The notes below the pieces were generated by a model that saw nothing but the letters and a program-made list of their open reading frames with translations, was not told the origin of the DNA and searched no databases. From NCBI GenBank assembly GCA_017854585.1, contig JAFMHK010000001.1, forward strand, positions 1 to 64,000: a stretch of 64,000 bases of DNA. The letters run 5' to 3'. A program made the translations under genes and the position numbers. Within the stretch, counting starts at the first letter, position 1, and every line of letters begins with the position of its first letter. This DNA comes from Paracoccaceae bacterium (GTDB lineage Bacteria; Pseudomonadota; Alphaproteobacteria; Rhodobacterales; Rhodobacteraceae). Shown here one piece after another: positions 54,637 to 61,255 of this stretch.

Positions 54637-57042
54637 ATGGTCTATACAGCGTTTCAGGGTCTGTTTTCGCATTGGTGGCGTCATCCGGGTCAGTTACTGA
54701 CCTTGCTGGCGGGTCTGGCGTTGGCCACGGCACTTTGGTCTGGCGTTCAGGCCATAAATGCCGAGGCGCGCGCGGCATATGATCGGGCCGCCTCGACCTT
54801 GGGGCAGGACCAGCTTTCGCGTCTTGTGCGTGCCGATGGGCAGCCAGTCCCCTTGGCCGACTATGTCGCCCTGCGGCGCGCGGGCTATTTGGTGTCGCCG
54901 GTGATCTCGGGCGAGTTGCGGGGGGATGGGGCGCGCCTGCGGATCCTTGGGATCGATCTGCTGACCATACCGCCACAGGCGCAAGCGCCCGTACCGATTA
55001 CCGGGGGCGATATCGATATTGGCCAGTTCCTTGGGGATGGCATGCTGTTGGTCAATGCCGCGACGGCGGCGGGCGCCCTTCCCGCTGATCTGCCGCCGCT
55101 GTCGATCACAGATACCGCGCCACCGGCCGCCGCAATCACCGATATCGGCACCGCCGCACGTTTGTTGGCGCAGACCGATCCGTCCTATCTGCTGGTTGAT
55201 CCCGATCAACCTGCGGGACTTGGACCGCTGTCGGATGCGACCGACCTTGTTTTGGCACCACCAACCCAAGCGGGCGATATTACCCGGCTGACCGACAGCT
55301 TTCATTTGAACCTGACCGCGTTTGGCCTGCTGTCCTTTGCTGTCGGCCTGTTCATCGTGCATGCCGCGATTGGCCTTGCGTTCGAACAACGCCGCTCCAG
55401 TTTCCGAACGCTGCGGGCCGTGGGTGTGCCGTTGGGTCAGTTGATCTGGTTGCTGGCCGCCGAGATCATCGTGTTCGCCGTGGTCGCGGGGGCCATTGGG
55501 GTCGCGTTGGGCTATGCCATTGCGGCCACATTGTTGCCCGGCGTCGCGGGCACATTGCGTGGGCTTTATGGCGCACAGATCGATGGGACATTGGGGTTCA
55601 ACGCGGTGTGGGCAATTGGCGGGCTGGCCATTGCGGTGCTTGGTGCCGCAGTGGCGGGAGCGCAGGCACTGGTTCGCGTCGCCAAGATGCCGCTTCTTGC
55701 CGCCGCCCAGCCGCGCGCCTGGGCCATTGCTGCCGCGCGAACGACCCGGGTACAGGGCGTGGCCGCCTTTGGGCTGATCATCACCGCCGTTATGATCGCC
55801 ATGTGGGGCGACGGTCTGCTTGCAGGTTTCGCGTGTCTGGCGGCACTGCTGATCGGCGCCGCGCTGGCCCTGCCCGGGCTGCTTGCGCTCATGCTGCGCG
55901 GAGCGGAGCGCATGGCGCGCGGGCCCTTTGTCGAATGGCTGCTTGCCGATACCCGACAGCAGCTTCCGGGGCTTTCCCTTGCGTTGATGGCCTTGCTGTT
56001 GGCCCTGTCGGCAAATATCGGGGTGTCGACCATGGTGGGGTCGTTTCGTGCCACCTTCGTCGGGTGGCTGGATCAACGGCTGGCGTCCGAGCTGTACGTC
56101 ACCGCCCGAACAGAGGCGGAAGCGGCCGAAATCAGGGTCTATCTTGCCGATCAGGGTCTTATTCTTCTTCCCATCTTGTCGACTGAAACGCGGCTTGGGG
56201 GTGCGCCCGCGGATGTCTTCGGCATCGCCGATGATGCCACGTATCGGGACAACTGGCCGTTGCTGGTTGCCGCGCCTGACGTATGGGACCGGGTCGCCGA
56301 CGGCACCGGCGCGCTTGTCAATGAGCAGCTGTATCGGCGCGACGGATTGCGCCTTGGCGACACGGTCACGTTGGACCCTGGCCCCAATCTGCCGATCGTC
56401 GGCGTCTATTCCGACTACGGGAACCCGACAGGACAGGCCATAATCGGCCTTTCCCTGTTCAGGGAGACCTTCCCGACGGTGGAGACGTTGCGTTTCGCGT
56501 TGCGGGTTGCCCCCGATCAGGTGGCAGACCTGGCAACTGCGCTGCGCGACCGTTTTGACCTGCCTACCGACAGCGTCCTCAATCAGGCGCAGATCAAGCA
56601 ATTCTCGTTGGAAATTTTCGAACAGACATTCCGCGTGACCGGCGCACTCAATATCCTGACCCTTGGTGTGGCAGCCTTTGCCCTGCTCACCAGTTTGCTG
56701 ACCCTTGCGGGAATGCGTTTGCCGCAACTCGCCCCGGTCTGGGCATTGGGGCAGACCCGCAGCACCCTTGCGCGGGTGGAACTGGCCCGGTCCCTCTTGC
56801 TGGCCACGCTGACCTTTGGGCTTGCCCTGCCGACGGGTCTGGCGCTGGCTTGGGTGCTTCTTGCCGTCGTCAATGTGGCCGCGTTCGGCTGGCGGCTGCC
56901 GATGCATATTTTCCCCGGCGACTGGCTCCAACTGTTGATCTTCGCGCTGATCGCTGCCGCGCTTGCCGCCGCATGGCCTGCCTTGCGGCTTGCGCGAACG
57001 CCGCCCGCAGCCCTGCTCAAGGTGTTCGCCCATGAACGCTGA
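54637..57042 (+). CDS. FtsX-type ABC permease
   Basis: An 801-residue permease with two FtsX-like halves, each with about four membrane segments, for example LLSFAVGLFIVHAAIGLAFE and LLAAEIIVFAVVAGAIGVAL, then LNILTLGVAAFALLTSLLTL near the C-end. Periplasmic loops hold the LTDSFHLNLTAF and YVTARTEAEAAEIRVYLADQ stretches. I use ATG 54637 (VYTAFQGLFSHW), 4 bases after the ATPase stop; a start at 54601 would overlap it. Acts with the 53946 ATPase. Confidence 0.9.
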   Translation: MVYTAFQGLFSHWWRHPGQLLTLLAGLALATALWSGVQAINAEARAAYDRAASTLGQDQLSRLVRADGQPVPLADYVALRRAGYLVSPVISGELRGDGARLRILGIDLLTIPPQAQAPVPITGGDIDIGQFLGDGMLLVNAATAAGALPADLPPLSITDTAPPAAAITDIGTAARLLAQTDPSYLLVDPDQPAGLGPLSDATDLVLAPPTQAGDITRLTDSFHLNLTAFGLLSFAVGLFIVHAAIGLAFEQRRSSFRTLRAVGVPLGQLIWLLAAEIIVFAVVAGAIGVALGYAIAATLLPGVAGTLRGLYGAQIDGTLGFNAVWAIGGLAIAVLGAAVAGAQALVRVAKMPLLAAAQPRAWAIAAARTTRVQGVAAFGLIITAVMIAMWGDGLLAGFACLAALLIGAALALPGLLALMLRGAERMARGPFVEWLLADTRQQLPGLSLALMALLLALSANIGVSTMVGSFRATFVGWLDQRLASELYVTARTEAEAAEIRVYLADQGLILLPILSTETRLGGAPADVFGIADDATYRDNWPLLVAAPDVWDRVADGTGALVNEQLYRRDGLRLGDTVTLDPGPNLPIVGVYSDYGNPTGQAIIGLSLFRETFPTVETLRFALRVAPDQVADLATALRDRFDLPTDSVLNQAQIKQFSLEIFEQTFRVTGALNILTLGVAAFALLTSLLTLAGMRLPQLAPVWALGQTRSTLARVELARSLLLATLTFGLALPTGLALAWVLLAVVNVAAFGWRLPMHIFPGDWLQLLIFALIAAALAAAWPALRLARTPPAALLKVFAHER

Positions 57043-58105
57043 GATGAACGCCAAGGCGCTGATCATATGCCTGTTGCTTGCCCCCGCACCGGGCATGGCC
57101 CAAGGTTTTGCCGGGCTTGGGGCGGATGCCGAAGGCTTTGCCGTCCCCATGCCGAACCCCGATTTCGCATTTCCCGAGGACCACGGCCCGCACCCAGCGT
57201 ATCGCATCGAATGGTGGTATCTAACCGCAACCCTCAGCGGCGCGGACGGGCAAGACTATGGTGCGCAATGGACCCTGTTTCGCTCGGCCCTTGGGCCGGA
57301 AACCGGGCGCGGGTGGTCGGCCCCGCAGATCTGGATGGGCCACGCTGCCGTCACCACCCCAGATATGCATTATACGGCTGAACGGCTTGGCCGTGGGGGT
57401 ATCGGCCAAGCCGGGGCAGCCCCCGAGCCCTTCACCGCCTGGATCGACGACTGGGCCATGACCTCGACCGCGCCCAACGGCGCCGACGCGTTATCGGCGC
57501 TGACCGTTACCGCGCGCGGTTCCGATTTCAGCTATGACTTCGACCTGCAGGCTCATGCCCCCCTGATCTTTCACGGCGATGGGGGATATTCGGTCAAATC
57601 GGCGGAAGGGCAGGCCAGTTATTACTATTCGCAACCCTTTTATTACCTGTCCGGCACGTTGATGTTGCCGGAAGGTCCCATGCCGGTAACCGGAACCGCG
57701 TGGCTGGATCGCGAATGGTCATCGCAACCCCTGTCCCAGACTCAAGAGGGCTGGGATTGGTTCTCGCTGCAATTTACAGATGGCGCACGGCTGATGGGAT
57801 TTGGCCTGCGGGCGACGGATGACACGGTCTATACGTCCGCCACGTGGATCGCTGCGGATGGCACCACCACCGCCTATCCCGATGGCGCCTTGAGCCTGAC
57901 GCCGCTGATCACGGAACAGGTTGCGGGGGCCACGTTACCCGTGGAATGGCGCGTGGAACTGCCTGCGCGCGATCTGGACATCACAACCACACCGCTCAAC
58001 CCGCAAAGCTGGATGCCGATGAGCTTTCCCTATTGGGAAGGGCCCATTCGCTTTGCGGGCACCCACACCGGGCGCGGGTATCTGGAGATGACAGGCTATG
58101 ACTGA
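57032..58105 (+). CDS. Lipocalin-like AttH/CrtC family periplasmic protein
   Basis: A 357-residue exported protein (signal peptide ends PGMAQG). It has the family motifs RIEWWYLTATL and GTAWLDREWSSQ, which occur in AttH and carotenoid hydratase (CrtC) proteins with a double lipocalin fold. The start ATG 57032 overlaps the permease stop region. Together with the ATPase and permease it makes a three-part ABC system in which this protein may bind or modify a lipophilic cargo. Confidence 0.88.
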   Translation: MNAEMNAKALIICLLLAPAPGMAQGFAGLGADAEGFAVPMPNPDFAFPEDHGPHPAYRIEWWYLTATLSGADGQDYGAQWTLFRSALGPETGRGWSAPQIWMGHAAVTTPDMHYTAERLGRGGIGQAGAAPEPFTAWIDDWAMTSTAPNGADALSALTVTARGSDFSYDFDLQAHAPLIFHGDGGYSVKSAEGQASYYYSQPFYYLSGTLMLPEGPMPVTGTAWLDREWSSQPLSQTQEGWDWFSLQFTDGARLMGFGLRATDDTVYTSATWIAADGTTTAYPDGALSLTPLITEQVAGATLPVEWRVELPARDLDITTTPLNPQSWMPMSFPYWEGPIRFAGTHTGRGYLEMTGYD

Positions 58106-58643
58106 ACCGACCCTGCAAGGCTATCTTGGGACTGTTTGGCAGCATCTGCTGCATGGGGTGAACGATCGGCATCACCCCTGCCGTCACCCGACACTGGCCA
58201 CGATCGGCCCCGACGGCCCCCAAGCCCGGACCCTCGTCTTGCGCGCCGCAAATCAAGGTGTCGCGACCCTCACCCTCCACACCGACAGCGCCAGCGCCAA
58301 GACATCCGAGCTTTGCGCCGACCCCCGTGTCGCGATCCATGTCTGGCTGCCGGACCACAGGCTGCAATTTCGCCTGTCGGGCACCGCAACTCTGCAATCG
58401 GGCGATATGGCGCTCTGGTCCGGCCTGCCTGCTCGGGCGCAGACGAATTATGGCAGCGCGCCGTCGCCGGGCGCCGCCATCGCGGCGCCTGACGCCGTCG
58501 CCTCCACCCCGGACCCGGCGCGGTTCACCCAGATAACCTGCCAGATCGCCAGTATCGATCTGCTGCACCTTGCCGCTGACCGCCATTATCGCGCCGCCTT
58601 CGACGCAAAGACCAACTGGCAAGGCCGATGGCTGGCGCCCTGA
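58098..58643 (+). CDS. PNPOx-like flavin-binding split-barrel protein
   Basis: A 181-residue protein of the pyridoxamine-5'-phosphate-oxidase-like family: LATIGPDGPQARTLVLRAAN, LTLHTDSASAKTSELCADPR, QFRLSGTATLQSGD and a final WQGRWLAP. It resembles the PNPOx N-terminal part without the dimer-type C-end of PdxH. It overlaps the AttH-like gene by 8 bases, so the two may be translated together. Substrate is not evident. Confidence 0.85.
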   Translation: MTEPTLQGYLGTVWQHLLHGVNDRHHPCRHPTLATIGPDGPQARTLVLRAANQGVATLTLHTDSASAKTSELCADPRVAIHVWLPDHRLQFRLSGTATLQSGDMALWSGLPARAQTNYGSAPSPGAAIAAPDAVASTPDPARFTQITCQIASIDLLHLAADRHYRAAFDAKTNWQGRWLAP

Positions 58644-58653
58644 CGATGATTGA

Positions 58654-58708
58654 CTTCATCTTGGCCAGAAAACTCCGGGGGGCGCCGAAGGCGGGGGGCA
58701 GCGCCCCC
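58654..58708. repeat. Second copy of the intergenic palindromic element
   Basis: CTTCATCTTGGCCAGAAAAC, then a run of G, then GGGGGCGC (58678-58685) pairing with GCGCCCCC (58701-58708) over 8 bp. It sits in the convergent gap between the PNPOx-like and hydrolase genes. It shares the AAGATG / poly-C layout with 13797-13850. Confidence 0.5.
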
Positions 58709-60192
58709 TATAGCGTCCCGTCGAACAGGGGAAATGTCACCGACAGGGCCCAACCCAGCACCAGCCCAAGCCCAAGCCCCATCGCCCAGATTGATCCCGT
58801 CCGCCGCCCCACCCAGCGCCCCATCAACCCGAAGGTCGCGTAGAACAACACGATGACGGGCAGAATGATGATCAAGAAGAACAGCCTCTCGAAATCCAGC
58901 GCCACCGCAATCCCCAGCGACACCAGAAACGCCAGCCGCACGACCCAACGCTTCCACCATGCGGCCCGCCCTGCCTCTTGGAGCAATGCATCGCCCAGCA
59001 TCGCAGCGACCGCACCGGGCAGGATGACAGCCATGATCAGCGCCCGTTCATGGTTGGGAAGAAAACTGGCCACGTAGCGATCCAGCACGCCGCCAAATAC
59101 CACCAAACCGTACACCGCCAACGCCCCCCCCCACACCCAGCCCCGTCGCGGGCGCGTGATCAACCCGGCAACTGTGGCCCCGGACAGGATCAGGCAGCCG
59201 TAGACCGCCAGATGCAGCGCGAGGTAATCCGCCACCAGAACGGGGAGGAACCGGGTGTCGAACAGGGCCAGTGCCACCGGGGTGATCAGCGCGGGGGCGC
59301 ATGCCAGCGCCCAGAACACCCGCAGCGGCAAGGTTTCAGGCACCCCGGCCCCAGCCGGCAACACCCGCGCCAGTGGCCATGCCAGCAAGACAATCCCGAA
59401 TAACGTCAGAATGATCGGGCCACCAATTGCGGCAATCCGTGCGTCACTTGTTAGGTCAAATGTTGCATCAAGCCAGCCAACCGTTTCCCGCAACCCCGTC
59501 GCAGAATACAAGACCCCCACATGCTCCACCCCCGGCGCGGCAATGGCCCGGCGTGCGAACCCGGCGCCGGGGGTTCCCACGGTTTCGCCCTCGACAGCGG
59601 CGACCTCGGCCATGACGCGCACCGCCTCGGCACGCAGCATCCCCTCCAACGCGCCGTTGATGATCAGCAGGTTGGCAGGCGCGGTCGCCGTAACAGCCTG
59701 CGAAAACAGCGAGATCGCGACAACCGCATCCACGCGCTGATCCGCCAACCCCTGCCGCACCACCACGTCAGAGGACATCGAGTGCCCTACCAGCGCGACG
59801 CGACCATCGGCTCCATCCAGCGCCAGTGCCGCATCCGTGACGCGCCCGACCTCGTCCATCAGCAATTGGGTGGTGCCGTCGATCGCGGTGACGTCGCCGG
59901 ACATCGGCACCGGGTTACGGCCATGGCCCTGCAAATCGAAACTGACTGCGATATATCCCGCCTGTGCCAAGCTGATCTGGTAGGCATTCATCAACTGCCG
60001 CGATCCCGCAAAGCCGTGCACGATCACCACGACCGGCCCTTCCGCGTGCGGCAGGCGCATTACCGTCGCGGGTGTTTCGCCCACGGCCAGAGGTTGCACC
60101 ACAAGCCCGATCCGCGCCCGTTCCAGCATCAGCAGGCCCGCGACGATCGCGACTATGGCTACAAGGCCCGCTATCCAGTGTCGTGTTGTCAT
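58708..60192 (-). CDS. Alpha/beta hydrolase fused to a multi-pass membrane domain
   Basis: A 494-residue protein. An N-terminal membrane segment (HWIAGLVAIVAIVAGLLML) is followed by a hydrolase (VVIVHGFAGSRQLMNAYQIS; GHSMSSDVV elbow with Ser) of about 250 residues, then about seven hydrophobic segments to the C-end (IILTLFGIVLLAWPLARVL, LALHLAVYGCLILSGATVAG, LFFLIIILPVIVLFYATFGL). The architecture is unusual. Its start at ATG 60190-60192 has a poor ribosome site; the upstream frame is not convincing. The gene diverges from serB. Confidence 0.82.
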   Translation of the reverse strand: MTTRHWIAGLVAIVAIVAGLLMLERARIGLVVQPLAVGETPATVMRLPHAEGPVVVIVHGFAGSRQLMNAYQISLAQAGYIAVSFDLQGHGRNPVPMSGDVTAIDGTTQLLMDEVGRVTDAALALDGADGRVALVGHSMSSDVVVRQGLADQRVDAVVAISLFSQAVTATAPANLLIINGALEGMLRAEAVRVMAEVAAVEGETVGTPGAGFARRAIAAPGVEHVGVLYSATGLRETVGWLDATFDLTSDARIAAIGGPIILTLFGIVLLAWPLARVLPAGAGVPETLPLRVFWALACAPALITPVALALFDTRFLPVLVADYLALHLAVYGCLILSGATVAGLITRPRRGWVWGGALAVYGLVVFGGVLDRYVASFLPNHERALIMAVILPGAVAAMLGDALLQEAGRAAWWKRWVVRLAFLVSLGIAVALDFERLFFLIIILPVIVLFYATFGLMGRWVGRRTGSIWAMGLGLGLVLGWALSVTFPLFDGTL

Positions 60193-60273
60193 GGCGCCAG
60201 CATAGAGGGGCCGCCAAGCCTGCCAACAGCAAACCACTGGCACAGGCGCGCGGTTCATGCTCTATCGCGGCCC

Positions 60274-61149
60274 ATGTTTACAATTACCCTTTTGACCAAC
60301 CCAGCCATGTTCCTCGACGCGCATCTGGTGTCGCACCTCCGCAATGCGATGGGAGGCGGCGATGTCATGTGGCTGAAACCCGATATGGCGGCCGAGTTTC
60401 AGGTGGCGCGATTGCCCAAGAACCTGATGTCCGTCTGGGACAGTCTGCAGGCCGAGGGCGTCGATATGGTGGCGCAGCCGTCACAGAACCGACGCAAGAA
60501 GCTGCTCTTGGCGGATATGGACAGCACGATGATCTGTCAGGAATGCATCGACGAGCTGGCGGCGGAAGCGGGCGTGGGCGACCGTGTCGCCGCCATTACG
60601 GCGCGCGCGATGAATGGCGAACTGGAGTTCGAAGGGGCATTGCGTGAACGGGTGGACCTGCTCAAGGGGTTGCCAACGACGACCATCGCGCATGTCCTGC
60701 AAACCCGCATCACCCATATGCCCGGCGGCAAGACGCTTTTGGCGACGATGAAGGCACATGGGGCGCATGCCTCGCTGGTTTCGGGTGGTTTTACCGCCTT
60801 TACGTCCAAGGTGGCCGCCGATCTGGGCTTTGACGATCATCGGGCCAATACCCTGTTGACGGATGGCGATTATCTGAGCGGGCAGGTGGCCGAACCGATC
60901 CTTGGCAGTGATGCCAAGGTGCAGGCGCTGCACGACCTGACCGGGCAGTTGGGGATCACGCCCGCCGATGTCATTACCGTGGGCGATGGCGCGAACGATC
61001 TTGGGATGCTGCAACTGGCGGGCACCGGCGTGGCGCTGCATGCCAAACCGGCGGTTCAGGCACAGGCCCGCCACCGGATCAACCACGGCGACCTGACGGC
61101 GCTATTGTATATTCAGGGCTACACGGCAAACGACTTCGTCACGGCGTAA
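60274..61149 (+). CDS. serB: Phosphoserine phosphatase
   Basis: Last step of serine synthesis. A HAD phosphatase of 291 residues with D81-x-D83 in LLADMDSTMICQE, the Ser loop LVSGGFTAFTSKVA and VITVGDGANDLGMLQLAG. A short N-terminal ACT-like part precedes. It lies away from serCA. I start at ATG 60274; the open frame extends to 59521 on this strand, but upstream is opposite the hydrolase gene. Confidence 0.95.
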   Translation: MFTITLLTNPAMFLDAHLVSHLRNAMGGGDVMWLKPDMAAEFQVARLPKNLMSVWDSLQAEGVDMVAQPSQNRRKKLLLADMDSTMICQECIDELAAEAGVGDRVAAITARAMNGELEFEGALRERVDLLKGLPTTTIAHVLQTRITHMPGGKTLLATMKAHGAHASLVSGGFTAFTSKVAADLGFDDHRANTLLTDGDYLSGQVAEPILGSDAKVQALHDLTGQLGITPADVITVGDGANDLGMLQLAGTGVALHAKPAVQAQARHRINHGDLTALLYIQGYTANDFVTA

Positions 61150-61155
61150 CGTCTG

Positions 61156-61181
61156 GCCACGCGCCACCGCGCACGCGTGGC
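61156..61181 (+). terminator. Hairpin after serB
   Basis: GCCACGCG (61156-61163) and CGCGTGGC (61174-61181) form an 8-bp GC-rich stem with a 10-base loop, just beyond the serB stop. No T-tract. Confidence 0.5.
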
Positions 61182-61215
61182 GTGGAGCCAAGGCATCCGT
61201 CATGGACGGCGATGA

Positions 61216-61250
61216 AGCCGCGCGCGAGGCTGGTCGCCCTGCGCGCGGCT
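61216..61250 (-). terminator. Hairpin after gltB
   Basis: AGCCGCGCGC (61216-61225) and GCGCGCGGCT (61241-61250) form a perfect 10-bp stem, with a 15-base loop, six bases beyond the gltB stop on the minus strand. Confidence 0.5.
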
Positions 61251-61255
61251 GCAGG

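Noticed and set aside
54694-57207. Minus-strand open frame of 837 codons opposite the FtsX-type permease.
   Set aside because: Gln/Arg/Gly-rich with no recognisable motif; the permease is clear on the plus strand.
59521-60273. Plus-strand open extension upstream of serB.
   Set aside because: It lies opposite the hydrolase gene and its translation is unlike any serB N-end; ATG 60274 gives the normal SerB length.
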